Position numbers and translations under genes: made by a program | Part shown: in pieces, positions 35,277-44,606 of the stretch | Position numbering within the stretch: the first letter of the stretch is position 1 | How the letters are laid out: each line of letters opens with the position of its first letter | Notes under the pieces: model-generated | The model's database searches: none | What the model was told of the DNA's origin: nothing | Seen by the model: only the letters and a program-made list of their open reading frames with translations | Source: Caballeronia zhejiangensis | Lineage (GTDB): Bacteria; Pseudomonadota; Gammaproteobacteria; Burkholderiales; Burkholderiaceae | Length of the DNA stretch: 64,000 nucleotides | Direction of reading: 5' to 3' | NCBI RefSeq assembly: GCF_000698575.1 | Contig: NZ_JFHD01000017.1 | Span: 1 to 64,000 of the forward strand

Positions 35277-35310
35277 TAATCGTTTTACCGAGAAAGCGAT
35301 TACTTTATTT
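35277..35310 (+). terminator. AT-rich hairpin with T-rich tail downstream of the sigma54 promoter
   Basis: TAATCGTTTT (35277-35286), loop ACCGAG, AAAGCGATTA (35293-35302; one G-U pair) followed by CTTTATTT. Together with the promoter at 35181-35196 it would delimit a transcript of about 100 bases. The stem is AT-rich, so terminator strength is doubtful. Confidence 0.4.
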
Positions 35311-35357
35311 CCGGATATTTCCGTGGCGGGAATTTATTACTTGGTTATGTCGTCACG

Positions 35358-35558
35358 ATGGCACGCGATAGTTCTTTAAGGCGCGGAGAAACAACCGACG
35401 CGCATCAAAATGGCGAGAACGCGGACGAATCCGCCGCGTCGGGCCTGCCCGACGATCGTCCGACTGGCTCGGGCGTCAGCGTGACGCTATGGGACGAGAT
35501 CGCGCCGCCCCCATGGCACACGACGCTGCCGCTCGGCGACGAAGCGCCGGAGGCGTAG
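35358..35558 (+). CDS. Short hypothetical frame upstream of folA
   Basis: 66 residues beginning MARDSSLRRGETTDAHQNGENADESAASG and ending SVTLWDEIAPPPWHTTLPLGDEAPEA. The GC content returns to the chromosomal level within it, and the C-terminal part looks protein-like, but no ribosome binding site is evident before the ATG and I recognise no family. It ends about 100 bp before folA on the same strand. It could equally be chance open frame. Confidence 0.35.
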   Translation: MARDSSLRRGETTDAHQNGENADESAASGLPDDRPTGSGVSVTLWDEIAPPPWHTTLPLGDEAPEA

Positions 35559-35659
35559 GCCCGCGCGGCGCGCCGAGCGCTGGCCGCGCCGCAAGCGTCG
35601 GTTAGAATCGTCACCCGGCCGCGCTGCCCGCGCGCGCCAGCTTGCCGGACTTCTATTCC

Positions 35660-36157
35660 ATGACGACGCTGACTCTGATCGTCGCCCGCGCGCGCAATGG
35701 CGTGATCGGACGCGAAAACCAACTGCCCTGGCGCCTGCCCGAGGATCTCGCCTTCTTCAAGCGCACGACGATGGGCGCGCCCATCATCATGGGCCGCAAG
35801 ACGCATGAATCCATCGGCAGGGCGCTGCCGGGGCGGCGCAATATCGTCGTGTCGCGCGACGGCACCCGGCGCTACGAAGGCTGCGATGTCGTGACGAGCC
35901 TCGAAGCGGCGCTCGCGCTCGAACCGGCGAAGGAAGCGTTTCTGATCGGCGGCGCGCAGTTGTATCAGGATGCCATTGCGCGTGCGGACAAGATGATCGT
36001 CACCGAGATCGACGCCGATTTCGATGGCGACACGCGCTTTCCGGCGCCCGATCCCGAGTTGTGGCGCGAAGTGTCGCGCGAGCCGCATCGCGCAGCGGCG
36101 CCGAACGATTTCGCGTTCGCCTTCGTGACCTACGAGCGCATCGCCTCGTCGGAATGA
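35660..36157 (+). CDS. folA: Dihydrofolate reductase
   Basis: Reduces dihydrofolate to tetrahydrofolate with NADPH; needed to recycle the folate oxidised by ThyA. 165 residues with the family signatures [29 protein letters not shown] (substrate Asp in PEDL), [23 protein letters not shown] and [11 protein letters not shown]. The ATG at 35660 gives the canonical MTTLTLIVA start; a TTG at 35642 is less likely. A -10-like TAGAAT lies at 35603-35608. Confidence 0.96.
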   Translation: MTTLTLIVARARNGVIGRENQLPWRLPEDLAFFKRTTMGAPIIMGRKTHESIGRALPGRRNIVVSRDGTRRYEGCDVVTSLEAALALEPAKEAFLIGGAQLYQDAIARADKMIVTEIDADFDGDTRFPAPDPELWREVSREPHRAAAPNDFAFAFVTYERIASSE

Positions 36158-36170
36158 AGCCGGAATGAAA

Positions 36171-36199
36171 AAAGGCTCCGGATGCGCTCCGGAGCCTTT
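36171..36199. terminator. Bidirectional terminator between folA and pmbA
   Basis: AAAGGCTCCGGA (36171-36182) and TCCGGAGCCTTT (36188-36199) form a perfect 12-bp stem with loop TGCGC between two convergent genes. Confidence 0.9.
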
Positions 36200-36219
36200 C
36201 TCTTCTCGACCGGCGCGGC

Positions 36220-37590
36220 TTACTGGCCCGCGACCGTCATCCGCTCGATCAGCACCGAGCCGATTTCCTTCGTGCCGCGCACGACGGTATCCGCGCCGAT
36301 TGCCTCGATATGGCGGAACATCTCCTGCAGCGTGCTCGCCACGGTGATTTCCTCGACGGCATGCACGATCTTGCCGTTCTCGACCCAGAAACCCGACGCG
36401 CCGCGCGAGTAGTCGCCCGTCACGTAGTTCACGCCCTGCCCCATCAGTTCGGTAAGCAGGAGGCCGGTATCGAGCTTCTTCAGCATCGCTTCGAAGTCGT
36501 CCTCGGGCTTCGTGTGCGCGCTCGTCATCGTCAGATTGTGCGAGCCGCCCGCGTTGCCGGTCGTCTGCATGCCGAGCTTGCGCGCGGAGTACGTCGACAG
36601 GAAATAGCCCTGCACGACGCCATCCTCGACGACGTTACGGCGTTGCGTACGCACGCCTTCTTCGTCGAACGGGGCGCTGCCCATGCCGCCCTTTACATGC
36701 GGATCCTCGACGATCTGGATATGCGGCGCGAACACCGGCTTGCCGAGGCTATCGACGAGGAACGTAGTCTTGCGATACAACGCGCCGCCGCTCACCGACT
36801 GCACGAACGCGCCGAGAATGCCCGCCGCGAGCGGCGCTTCGAACAGGACGCGGCACTTGCGCGTGTCGAGGCTCTTCGCGTTGAGCCGCGCGAGCGCCCG
36901 CTCGGCGGCGTAGCGGCCGACGGCTTCGGGCGCCGCAAGCGCGGATGCATCGCGTTTGGACGTGTACCAGTCGTCGCGCTGCATGTCGCGGCCGGCCGCG
37001 GCGATCGGCGCACACGCAATGTAGTGACGCGAGTACGGATAGCCCGCCATGAAGCCGCGCGACGTCGCGAGCACGAACTGCGAATGCTGCGCGGAAACGC
37101 TCGCGCCTTCCGAATTGGTCACGCGCTTGTCGACGGCGAACGCTGCGGCCTCCGCGCGGCGCGCGATCTCGGCGGCCTCTTCGGCGTCGATGTCCCACGG
37201 GTGATAAAGATCGAGGTCCTGCGGCGACTTTTCCAGCAACTCGGCTTCCGCGAGGCCGGCCGCGCTGTCCTCAGCCGTGAAGCGCGCGATGTTGTACGCG
37301 GCCGCGACCGTGTCGCGCAATGCGTCGCGCGTGAAGTCCGCAGTGCTCGCGTTGCCGCGCTTCTTGCCGATGAACACGGTCACGCCGACCATCTTGTCGC
37401 GATTGTGCTCGATGGTCTCCACTTCGCCGCGCCGCACGCTCACCGACAGGCCGTCGCCCTCGGAGATCTCGGTGGCCGCATCGCTCGCGCCGAGTTCCTT
37501 CGCGTAGCGCAGGATGTCGGAGGCGATCTCCTTCAGCTCATCCTGCGTATGCGGGAAGTAGCGTTGCTTGACGTCCATGTCTGCTGCCAT
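36220..37590 (-). CDS. pmbA: Metalloprotease subunit PmbA/TldE
   Basis: 456 residues, partner of TldD in the heterodimeric Zn protease that matures small peptides such as microcins and degrades CcdA in E. coli. Landmarks: SDAATEISEGDGLSVSVRRGEVETIEHNRDKM near the N-terminus and FVQSVSGGALYRKTTFLVDSLGKPVF and GNAGGSHNLTM in the C-terminal half. The PmbA subunit naturally lacks the HExxxH motif of TldD. The ATG at 37590 (MAADMDVKQRYFPH) fits homologs; the frame extends 32 codons further up without similarity. Confidence 0.95.
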   Translation of the reverse strand: MAADMDVKQRYFPHTQDELKEIASDILRYAKELGASDAATEISEGDGLSVSVRRGEVETIEHNRDKMVGVTVFIGKKRGNASTADFTRDALRDTVAAAYNIARFTAEDSAAGLAEAELLEKSPQDLDLYHPWDIDAEEAAEIARRAEAAAFAVDKRVTNSEGASVSAQHSQFVLATSRGFMAGYPYSRHYIACAPIAAAGRDMQRDDWYTSKRDASALAAPEAVGRYAAERALARLNAKSLDTRKCRVLFEAPLAAGILGAFVQSVSGGALYRKTTFLVDSLGKPVFAPHIQIVEDPHVKGGMGSAPFDEEGVRTQRRNVVEDGVVQGYFLSTYSARKLGMQTTGNAGGSHNLTMTSAHTKPEDDFEAMLKKLDTGLLLTELMGQGVNYVTGDYSRGASGFWVENGKIVHAVEEITVASTLQEMFRHIEAIGADTVVRGTKEIGSVLIERMTVAGQ

Positions 37591-37793
37591 TTTTGGTTGC
37601 CTTTGGAAGTCGGGCGTGTCGCGCCCGCGCATGTCGTGATTGCTTCGGGATTCCCTGCCAGATGCGCTCGTCGTCGAGCATCGCAAAGCGGGACCGGCGT
37701 ATCACGCGATCATAGCAAGGACGGCGTGCATTCACCCGCCAAGGTTTGTCGCAGCGCCGGCCGCGACCCGGCAAAAGCGATGCGGGCGCAAGC

Positions 37794-37799
37794 TACAAT
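37794..37799 (+). promoter_or_regulatory. -10 element very close to the darP start
   Basis: TACAAT ends seven bases before the darP ATG (37806), so transcription from it would begin at or next to the start codon and yield a leaderless mRNA. No good -35 is seen. Confidence 0.4.
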
Positions 37800-37805
37800 G
37801 TCGGG

Positions 37806-38411
37806 ATGAACCGTAAAACCCGCATTCAACCGATCGATTCCGGCCGCGACGACGATCGCGAGGCCGACGAAAACGGCTACGACCGTCCGAGCAAATCCCA
37901 GCTCAAGCGCGAAATGCACGCGCTGCAGGAGCTGGGGGAAGCGCTCATCGCGCTGCCCAAGGATGCGCTCAAACGCATGCCGATGCCCGAGGATCTCGGC
38001 GACGCCGTGCGCGAGGCACGCCGCATCACCGATCACGAAGGCAAGCGCCGTCAGTTGCAGTACGTCGGCAAGGTCATGCGCTCGCTGACCGAAGACGAAG
38101 TCGCCGCGCTGCGCACCGCGCTCGACACCCATCGCGGCGTGAACAAGGCCGAAACCGCGCGCATGCACTGGATCGAGCGCACGCGCGAACAATTGCTCGC
38201 CGATGACGCCGCGCTCACCGAATTCATCCGCACGCATCCGGGCGTCGATCCGCAGGAAGGCCGCACGCTGATCCGCAACGCGCGCAAGGAGCGCGAGCAG
38301 CAAAAGCCGCCGCGCTATTACCGCGAACTCTTCCAGTGGATCAAGAACGCGTCGGGCGCGCAAGACGACGATGTCGAAGACGACGAGGACGATCGCGATG
38401 ACGACGCGTGA
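37806..38411 (+). CDS. darP: Ribosome biogenesis factor DarP (YjgA)
   Basis: 201 residues of the YjgA/DUF615 family, a 50S subunit assembly factor that acts on the peptidyl-transferase centre. Landmarks: [25 protein letters not shown] near residue 35 and [23 protein letters not shown]; the C-terminus is very acidic ([15 protein letters not shown]), typical in this group. Start at 37806 (MNRKTRIQP). Its last codons overlap the mog gene. Confidence 0.94.
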   Translation: MNRKTRIQPIDSGRDDDREADENGYDRPSKSQLKREMHALQELGEALIALPKDALKRMPMPEDLGDAVREARRITDHEGKRRQLQYVGKVMRSLTEDEVAALRTALDTHRGVNKAETARMHWIERTREQLLADDAALTEFIRTHPGVDPQEGRTLIRNARKEREQQKPPRYYRELFQWIKNASGAQDDDVEDDEDDRDDDA

Positions 38412-39006
38412 CGAACTGATAGTCGGACTGGTGTCGATCAGCGATCGCGCGTCTTCCGGCGTCTACGAGGACAAGGGCTTGCCGTCGCTCGTCGAGTGGC
38501 TCGGCGCGGCGCTCTCGACGCCGTTTCGAGCCGAGACGCGGCTGATTCACGACGACGCCGCGACCATTTCCGCGACGCTCGTCGAGCTCGTCGATACGCA
38601 CCGCTGCGATCTGGTGCTGACGACAGGCGGCACCGGCCCGTCCCGCCGCGACGTGACGCCCGAGGCGACGCTCGCCGTCGCCACCAAGCCGATGCCCGGC
38701 TTCGGCGAGCAGATGCGCCAGATCAGCCTGAATTTCGTGCCGACGGCCATTCTCTCGCGGCAAGTCGCGGTGATTCGCGAAACGGAAGACCACGCTGCGC
38801 TCATCATCAATCTGCCGGGCCAGCCGAAGTCGATCCGCGAAACGCTCGAAGGTCTGAAAGACGCAGACGGCAGAACGAAAGTGCCGGGCATTTTCGCGGC
38901 CGTGCCGTATTGCATCGATCTGATCGGCGGGCCGTATATCGAAACGCGGCCGGAAGTGGTCGCCGCGTTTCGTCCGAAGAGCGCGATCCGCCCGCCGAAG
39001 AATTAG
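38398..39006 (+). CDS. mog: Molybdopterin adenylyltransferase Mog
   Basis: Adenylates molybdopterin to make the substrate of MoeA. 202 residues with [19 protein letters not shown] at the start, the MPT-binding [18 protein letters not shown] motif and [13 protein letters not shown]. The ATG at 38398 lies 14 bases inside darP, giving an overlap. The other Moco genes are 34 kb away. It ends convergent with orn (4-base overlap of stop codons). Confidence 0.95.
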   Translation: MTTRDELIVGLVSISDRASSGVYEDKGLPSLVEWLGAALSTPFRAETRLIHDDAATISATLVELVDTHRCDLVLTTGGTGPSRRDVTPEATLAVATKPMPGFGEQMRQISLNFVPTAILSRQVAVIRETEDHAALIINLPGQPKSIRETLEGLKDADGRTKVPGIFAAVPYCIDLIGGPYIETRPEVVAAFRPKSAIRPPKN

Positions 39007-39611
39007 GACGCGGCTGCGCTCGCCGACGGAATCAGGAAATGCTGGCGGTAGTACTTGAGCTCGTCGATCGACTCGTGGATATCGGCGAGCGCCGTGTGCA
39101 TCGCACGCTTCTGAAAGCCCTTGTAAATCGCCGGCTGCCAGCGGCGGCACAGTTCCTTCAACGTGCTGACGTCGAGATTGCGATAGTGGAAGAACGTCTC
39201 CAGTTCGGGCATCCAGCGCGCCATGAAGCGGCGGTCCTGGCAGATCGAGTTGCCGCACATCGGCGATTTGCCGGGCGGCACGTAAGCCCCGAGAAAATCG
39301 CGGATCTGGCGCGTGGCTTCGGCTTCATCGACCGTCGACGCCTTCACGCGCTCCGTCAGCCCCGAGCGGCCGTGCGTGTTGCGATTCCACTCGTCCATGC
39401 GGCCGAGCGCTTCTTCCGTCTGATGAATCGCGAGGACCGGGCCTTCGACCATCTTGTCGAGCGTCGAATTCGTGACGACCACCGCGATCTCGATGATGCG
39501 ATCGTTGTCCGGATCGAGGCCGGTCATCTCCATGTCGAGCCACACGAGGTTCATGTCGCTGCGCGCGAGCGCGTTTTCTTCTGATTCGGGCGTGGTGGAG
39601 ATGTCGGTCAT
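39003..39611 (-). CDS. orn: Oligoribonuclease
   Basis: 3'-5' exonuclease of the DEDDh class that clears 2-5 nucleotide RNAs, including pGpG from c-di-GMP breakdown. 202 residues; catalytic motifs [23 protein letters not shown] (DxE), the [23 protein letters not shown] region and [18 protein letters not shown] (final D) are intact. The ATG at 39611 ([10 protein letters not shown]) is preferred; upstream in-frame codons lie within the next gene's promoter region. Confidence 0.96.
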   Translation of the reverse strand: MTDISTTPESEENALARSDMNLVWLDMEMTGLDPDNDRIIEIAVVVTNSTLDKMVEGPVLAIHQTEEALGRMDEWNRNTHGRSGLTERVKASTVDEAEATRQIRDFLGAYVPPGKSPMCGNSICQDRRFMARWMPELETFFHYRNLDVSTLKELCRRWQPAIYKGFQKRAMHTALADIHESIDELKYYRQHFLIPSASAAAS

Positions 39612-39680
39612 GAAAAGCGGCCTGAAAGATGGGAAAGCCATGCCGCACAGTTTCTGAGCGCGCCGGCACGGCCTAGAACC

Positions 39681-39686
39681 TATAAT
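39681..39686 (+). promoter_or_regulatory. -10 element of the M48 protease-rsgA unit
   Basis: A perfect TATAAT 29 bases before the ATG at 39715. The -35 is not clear. Confidence 0.45.
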
Positions 39687-39714
39687 TCTCGCATAGTTCA
39701 ATCGGAATTCCCGG

Positions 39715-40983
39715 ATGACCAACCTCACTCTCGCCTTCTCGACGATCTTCGTCGTCGCCCTCGTCGCGATGGTTTCGACCAAGCTGTGGCTCGCATCGCG
39801 CCAGATCCGCTACGTCGCCGCGCATCGCAACGGCGTGCCCGCGCAATTCAGCGGCACGATCCCGCTCACGGCGCATCAGCGCGCCGCGGATTACACCGTC
39901 GAGCGCACGCGCCTCACCATGATCGAAGTCGTCACGAGCGCGGTCGTGCTCGTCGCGCTGACGCTGCTCGGCGGCGTCCAGGCGCTCGATCTCGCCATTT
40001 CGGACTGGCTCGGCCGCGGCTATCTCGGACAGATCGCGCTGGTGGCGTCGGTGGTGGCGATCACGAGCGTCATCGATCTGCCGTTCGACTACATCCGCCA
40101 TTTCGTGATCGAGGAAAAGTTCGGCTTCAATCGCATGTCGAAGAAGCTCTTCTTCGTCGATCTCGTCAAGGGCACGGTGCTCGCCATCGTGATCGGCGCG
40201 CCGCTCTTGCTGCTCACGCTCTGGCTCATGGATCGCGCTGGGACCTTCTGGTGGCTGTGGACGTGGATGGTCTGGGTGGCTTTCCAGCTGCTCGCGATGA
40301 TCATCTATCCGACCTTCATCGCGCCGCTCTTCAACAAGTTCGAACCGCTGAAGGATGAAGCACTCGTCGCACGCATCACGAATCTGATGTCGCGCACGGG
40401 CTTCGCCGCGAAAGGCCTGTTCGTGATGGACGGCAGCCGCCGCTCGGCGCACGGCAACGCGTATTTCACCGGCTTCGGCGCGGCAAAGCGCATCGTGTTC
40501 TTCGACACGCTGCTCGCGCGGCTTTCCGGCAACGAAATCGAAGCGGTGCTCGCGCACGAACTCGGCCATTTCAAGCGCCGTCACGTTCTGAAGCTGATGG
40601 TCGTCATGTTCGGCATCAGCCTCGCGATGCTCGCGCTGCTCGGCTGGCTCATTCAGACGACGTGGTTCTACGAAGGTCTCGGCGTGCGGCCGTCGCTCGT
40701 CGGCAGCAATAACGGGCTCGCGCTCGTGCTCTTCATGCTCGTGCTGCCCGTGTTCATGTTCTTCATCACGCCGCTCGGCAGCCTGACGTCGCGCAAGAAC
40801 GAGTTCGAAGCCGATGCTTTCGCCGCCAGCCAGACCGATCCGAAGGATCTCGTGAACGCGCTCGTGAAGCTGTATGAAGACAACGCGTCGACGCTCACGC
40901 CCGATCCGATCTACACCGCGTTCTACTACTCGCATCCGCCCGCCTCGCAGCGCATCGACCGCCTGATGCAGCACGCCGCATGA
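39715..40983 (+). CDS. M48 family (Ste24/CAAX-type) membrane metalloprotease
   Basis: 422 residues with several transmembrane helices and the zinc motif HELGH (in [13 protein letters not shown]), plus the downstream Glu ligand in NEFEADAFA. This is the Ste24-like branch of M48, larger than Htp[19 protein letters not shown] is also conserved. In bacteria it is thought to degrade misfolded membrane proteins; there is no evidence of prenylated substrates. Its stop overlaps the rsgA start (ATGA). Confidence 0.94.
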   Translation: MTNLTLAFSTIFVVALVAMVSTKLWLASRQIRYVAAHRNGVPAQFSGTIPLTAHQRAADYTVERTRLTMIEVVTSAVVLVALTLLGGVQALDLAISDWLGRGYLGQIALVASVVAITSVIDLPFDYIRHFVIEEKFGFNRMSKKLFFVDLVKGTVLAIVIGAPLLLLTLWLMDRAGTFWWLWTWMVWVAFQLLAMIIYPTFIAPLFNKFEPLKDEALVARITNLMSRTGFAAKGLFVMDGSRRSAHGNAYFTGFGAAKRIVFFDTLLARLSGNEIEAVLAHELGHFKRRHVLKLMVVMFGISLAMLALLGWLIQTTWFYEGLGVRPSLVGSNNGLALVLFMLVLPVFMFFITPLGSLTSRKNEFEADAFAASQTDPKDLVNALVKLYEDNASTLTPDPIYTAFYYSHPPASQRIDRLMQHAA

Positions 40984-41906
40984 CGCGCGGGTTCAAGCGG
41001 TCAGGTGCGGCGGCACGGCTCGAAGGCACGGTGATCGCCGCGCACGGGCGGCACTATCTCGTCACGCCCGAAGACGGCGGCGCGATGCTCCAGTGCTTTC
41101 CGCGCGGCAAGAAAAGCGAGGTGGCCGTAGGCGATCGCGTGTTCTACGAGCAGTCGTCGGCGGATCAGGGCGTGATCGTCGAGATCGGCGAACGGCGCAA
41201 TCTGCTCTATCGCTCGGATCAGTTCAAGTCGAAGCTCTTCGCGGCGAATCTCGATCAACTTCTGATCGTGCTCGCCACCGAGCCGCATTTCAGCGAAGAC
41301 CTGCTCGGACGCGCGCTGATCGCGGCCGAGGCGCACGGTCTGGAATCGCTGATCGTATTGAACAAGATCGATGTCGAAAGCGCGTTGCCGCTCGCGCGCG
41401 AACGTCTCGCGCCGTATCGCGAACTCGGCTACACGGTGATCGAGCTCTCGGCGAAGATGGCGCCCGGCGACGTTCATCCGCAACTCGACGCACGCCTCAA
41501 AGACCGCTCGACGATCCTGCTCGGTCAATCCGGCATGGGCAAATCGACGCTCGTGAACCTGCTCGTCCCCGATGCCGACGCCGCCACACGCGAGATTTCG
41601 TCCGCGCTCAACAGCGGCCGTCATACGACCACATTCACGCGTCTCTACGATCTGCCAGGCGGCGGCTCGCTGATCGATTCGCCGGGCTTTCAGGAATTCG
41701 GCCTGCATCATCTGTCGGAAGGCCAGCTCGAGCGCGCCTTCGCCGATTTCCGGCCTTATCTCGGACATTGCCGCTTCTACAACTGCCATCATCTGCACGA
41801 GCCGGGATGCGCGGTGCTCGAAGCCGTCGAAGCGGGAAAAATTCGCCCCGAACGTCACGCGCTCTACGCGCAACTCGTGCACGAAGCCAGCCAGATCGTT
41901 CGATGA
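40980..41906 (+). CDS. rsgA: Small ribosomal subunit biogenesis GTPase RsgA
   Basis: Circularly permuted GTPase that acts late in 30S assembly. 308 residues: N-terminal OB fold, then G4 (LNKIDV), G1 Walker A ([12 protein letters not shown]), a switch with [14 protein letters not shown]3 (DSPGFQEFG) and a C-terminal zinc domain ([16 protein letters not shown]). Start overlaps the protease stop, and the gene downstream overlaps its own stop, forming a three-gene coupled unit. Confidence 0.96.
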   Translation: MTRGFKRSGAAARLEGTVIAAHGRHYLVTPEDGGAMLQCFPRGKKSEVAVGDRVFYEQSSADQGVIVEIGERRNLLYRSDQFKSKLFAANLDQLLIVLATEPHFSEDLLGRALIAAEAHGLESLIVLNKIDVESALPLARERLAPYRELGYTVIELSAKMAPGDVHPQLDARLKDRSTILLGQSGMGKSTLVNLLVPDADAATREISSALNSGRHTTTFTRLYDLPGGGSLIDSPGFQEFGLHHLSEGQLERAFADFRPYLGHCRFYNCHHLHEPGCAVLEAVEAGKIRPERHALYAQLVHEASQIVR

Positions 41907-42226
41907 AGCGGCTCACGCGCGCTCCCGATCTCATCACGGCGCAGCATTGGGTGAACGTGCTGTCGGCCGCGGGCGTGCCGTGCGAGTTGCACAACCGTTA
42001 TTTGAATGGCGCGATGGGGGAGATTCCGGCCGATCAGTGCGCGCCGGAAATCTGGATCGTCGACGATCGCGACGAAGCGCTGGCCTTGCGCCTTCTGGAG
42101 CGCGCGAGAAAAGGGCCGGACGCGAACGCCCGGCCCTGGAAGTGCAAGCATTGCGGCGAGTGGCTGGAGCCGCAGTTCACCGTCTGCTGGAATTGCCAGA
42201 CGGCGCGCGATCCGCTCGACGATTGA
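41903..42226 (+). CDS. DUF2007-like protein with C-terminal zinc ribbon
   Basis: 107 residues. The N-terminal two-thirds resembles the DUF2007 signal-transducer-like fold ([23 protein letters not shown]... [17 protein letters not shown]). The C-terminus has a rubredoxin-like zinc ribbon, [19 protein letters not shown], with two CxxC pairs. It starts at the ATG overlapping the rsgA stop. Role unknown; conserved next to rsgA in related genomes as far as I recall. Confidence 0.85.
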   Translation: MKRLTRAPDLITAQHWVNVLSAAGVPCELHNRYLNGAMGEIPADQCAPEIWIVDDRDEALALRLLERARKGPDANARPWKCKHCGEWLEPQFTVCWNCQTARDPLDD

Positions 42227-43165
42227 TTACGCCAGCCACACGGCGATCGTCAGCATCAGCAGCAGCAACATCCACAAAATGACTGCCCGCCATACGAGGC
42301 CGACAGCCGATTGCAGCGTGCGCGGCGTGCAGTCGTCGCCGACGGGCAACGGACTGGCATCGCCGACGGCAAGCGCTTCGACCGAAAGCGGCTCGGCGAG
42401 CGGCCCCGCGAGACGCGCGCCCAGCGCACCGCTGCCCGCTGCCAGCAACACGCCTTCGTTTGCGTCCGGCCATTGGCGCGCGTGATTGCGCCACGCGTAA
42501 ATGGCGTCCTCGAAATTGCCGACGATCGCGAAACCGAGCGACGTCAGACGCGCGGGCACCCAATCGATGATGAAGAACGCGCGTTGCGCGAACGACGAGA
42601 ACTCCGCGGTGCGCTCGGGATTCGGCTTCGACCACGCGCGCGCGAGGTATTCGGCGATGCGATAGAGCACCGCGCCCGCCGGGCCGATCGGAATCAGAAA
42701 CCAGAAGAACACGCCGAACACGTGCCGGTGCGATGCCACGACCGCATGAACCAGCGTATGCCGGACGATTTCGCTGACGGGCATGTCGACCGTATCGATG
42801 CCGGTCCACTCGGCCAGGACTTCCCGCGCGCGCGGAACGTCGTCGTTGTTGAGCGCGAGGTGGATATCGGTGAAATAGTGGCTGAACTGCCGGAAACCGA
42901 GCGTGAAATAGACGATCACCACGTTCCAGAAGAACGCCAGAACGAAGTTGATCCGATAGAGCACGTAATAGACGAGCCCGACGAAGAGCGTCCACGGCAG
43001 CACGACCACGAGCCACGCGACGATGCCATGCTTCTCCTTGCCGGCATCGAAACCGTGCGCGGTGGATTCCGCATGATATTGAAGCAACGCCGAAATCGGA
43101 TTGTGCGGCGATAACGCGCGCATCTGCTCAATGACGAGAGCCAGCAATACGGAGAAAAAAGTCAT
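42227..43165 (-). CDS. CobD/CbiB family membrane protein
   Basis: 312 residues of the CobD/CbiB family (adenosylcobinamide-phosphate synthase-like), with at least four hydrophobic segments. Landmarks include RQFSHYFTDIHLALNNDDVPRAREVLAEWTG, the DMPVSEIVRHTLVHAVVASHRHVFGVFFWFLI block and SRAPARLTSLGFAIVG-like sequence. No other cobalamin genes are nearby, and this standalone form is common in Burkholderia, so cobalamin synthesis is not established. Its stop abuts the zinc-ribbon gene's stop in convergent orientation. Confidence 0.87.
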   Translation of the reverse strand: MTFFSVLLALVIEQMRALSPHNPISALLQYHAESTAHGFDAGKEKHGIVAWLVVVLPWTLFVGLVYYVLYRINFVLAFFWNVVIVYFTLGFRQFSHYFTDIHLALNNDDVPRAREVLAEWTGIDTVDMPVSEIVRHTLVHAVVASHRHVFGVFFWFLIPIGPAGAVLYRIAEYLARAWSKPNPERTAEFSSFAQRAFFIIDWVPARLTSLGFAIVGNFEDAIYAWRNHARQWPDANEGVLLAAGSGALGARLAGPLAEPLSVEALAVGDASPLPVGDDCTPRTLQSAVGLVWRAVILWMLLLLMLTIAVWLA

Positions 43166-43284
43166 GCGAAGCGCCGAAACGGTCGGATAGTTCGAGTTTC
43201 GCGTAACGATAGCACAGCGCCCGACGCCTTTAATGCGCTAAGTATTTGCGCAACGCGCAACAAGGGCGCGGACTTTCCGCGCCG

Positions 43285-43992
43285 TCACGCGCGAGCCACG
43301 AGGAAGCGATAAAAATTGCGCAACATGCCAGCCGTTGCGCCCCAGATGAAATAAGGAGCCTTCCCGTCGCCGGGGCTGTATGGCATGGCAAAAAAACGAC
43401 GCTCGCCGCCTTCCCAGCGAAAGACCCGCACTTCATGATTCGCGGGATTCATGAGCCACGCGAGCGGCACTTCGAAGATATCGGCGACTTCGCGTGTATC
43501 GGCCTTCAATGTGAATGGCGGATTCACGAGCGCGACGACCGGCGTCACCTTGAAACCCGTACCCGTCAGATACTCGGGCATCGCGCCGATGACCTCGCAA
43601 TGCTCCGCGCCCAACCCCACCTCTTCGTAGGCTTCGCGAAGCGCGGTGGCGGCGGCATCGGCGTCTTCGGGCTCGCGTCGGCCGCCCGGAAAACTGATCT
43701 GCCCCGCGTGATCCGACAGATGATCGGCGCGCTGCGTCAGCAGCACGGTCAAGCCGCCCTCGCGCACGACGAGCGGCACCAGCACGGACGCCACGCGCGG
43801 ATCGCCGCCGATCGCCTTGATGCGCTGCTCGCGCTCTTCCTGCGCCCAGTCGAGATCCATCGCGAAACGCGCGCGCAAGCCTTCAGGCGTGAGGCGCACG
43901 GGCGGAACGGGCGGGAGTGTCTCGCCCGTCGAGAGGACGGGCATCGTTTCGGGTTCGAGGATGCGGGGAGTCGAAGTCTTTCCGGTGGACAC
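43285..43992 (-). CDS. CoA pyrophosphatase (NudL-like Nudix hydrolase)
   Basis: Nudix hydrolase of about 235 residues, predicted to split coenzyme A into 4'-phosphopantetheine and 3',5'-ADP. The Nudix box GGRREPEDADAAATALREAYEEVGL is intact, preceded by the UPF0035/CoA-specific LTQRADHLSDHAGQISFPGG signature. The frame continues to 44031, but that start would fall inside the rplS terminator; I use the GTG at 43992, and the ATG at 43944 is also possible. Confidence 0.87.
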   Translation of the reverse strand: MSTGKTSTPRILEPETMPVLSTGETLPPVPPVRLTPEGLRARFAMDLDWAQEEREQRIKAIGGDPRVASVLVPLVVREGGLTVLLTQRADHLSDHAGQISFPGGRREPEDADAAATALREAYEEVGLGAEHCEVIGAMPEYLTGTGFKVTPVVALVNPPFTLKADTREVADIFEVPLAWLMNPANHEVRVFRWEGGERRFFAMPYSPGDGKAPYFIWGATAGMLRNFYRFLVARA

Positions 43993-44038
43993 GGGTCGAG
44001 AACGGTTCTGTGGAAGCCTCAATTTGAACACACCAAAG

Positions 44039-44064
44039 AAAAAAGCACCCGAGGGGTGCTTTTT
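44039..44064 (-). terminator. Terminator of the rpsP-rimM-trmD-rplS operon
   Basis: AAAAAGCACCC / GGGTGCTTTTT hairpin with A and T runs on both sides, 24 bp past the rplS stop. Confidence 0.9.
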
Positions 44065-44087
44065 CCGTACTGCTTCTGGCGAGGGAC

Positions 44088-44477
44088 TTACTCTGCGGAA
44101 GCAGCAGACTTGTCCTTGAACACCAGCTTTTCCTTGATTCGAGCCGACTTGCCCGAACGCTCGCGCAGGTAGTAGAGCTTCGCACGGCGGACATCGCCAC
44201 GACGCTTCACGACGATGCTCGCGAGCAGCGGCGAGTAGGTCTGGAACGTACGCTCGACGCCTTCGCCCGACGAGATCTTGCGGACGATGAAGTTCGAGTT
44301 CAGGCCACGGTTACGCTTCGCGATGACGACGCCTTCGTAAGCCTGAACACGCTTGCGCGTGCCTTCGACCACGTTCACGTTGACGACGACGGTATCGCCC
44401 GGCGCGAAGTCGGGGATGCTCTTCTCGCCCAGAACGCGTGCGATCTCTTCCTTCTCGAGTTGCTCAATCAGATTCAT
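44088..44477 (-). CDS. rplS: 50S ribosomal protein L19
   Basis: 129 residues; the whole L19 sequence is recognisable ([75 protein letters not shown]-like C-terminus). Last gene of the conserved operon rpsP-rimM-trmD-rplS; 129 bp after trmD. Confidence 0.98.
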   Translation of the reverse strand: MNLIEQLEKEEIARVLGEKSIPDFAPGDTVVVNVNVVEGTRKRVQAYEGVVIAKRNRGLNSNFIVRKISSGEGVERTFQTYSPLLASIVVKRRGDVRRAKLYYLRERSGKSARIKEKLVFKDKSAASAE

Positions 44478-44606
44478 TACTGACTCCTTGTGCCATCTTG
44501 CCGGAGTTGTGTGCCTTGTATTGAGTCAGGCCCCGGTAGAGGATGGGTTTGCTTCAGGCGCCGATACCACTCGACGCCCCCATTTTCCCGCTCGTCCGCT
44601 CGAAAC

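Larger units (their letters stand above)
34703..35357. other. AT-rich intergenic tract with sigma54-type signals
   Basis: About 655 bp, visibly richer in A+T than its flanks, between the sigma54 activator and the start of a short frame before folA. Two frames of 66 and 130 codons exist, but they lack ribosome binding sites, use non-host-like codons and show no recognisable protein. The tract contains two 6-4-6 inverted repeats, a near-consensus sigma54 promoter and a downstream AT-rich hairpin, each listed separately. Either a regulatory region or foreign DNA. Confidence 0.7.

Noticed and set aside
35357-35376. A second sigma54-like TGGCACG at 35359.
   Set aside because: The -12 element does not follow (CGATAGTTC instead of a GC at the right distance).
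34987-35379. A 130-codon plus-strand frame (TTG start) in the AT-rich tract, and a 66-codon frame at 34776.
   Set aside because: No ribosome binding site, no domain or familiar sequence, and start codons in atypical context; treated as chance frames in low-GC DNA, though a foreign gene cannot be excluded without a search.
43992-44031. Upstream GTG start for the Nudix hydrolase at 44031.
   Set aside because: It would begin within a few bases of the rplS terminator hairpin and has no ribosome binding site.
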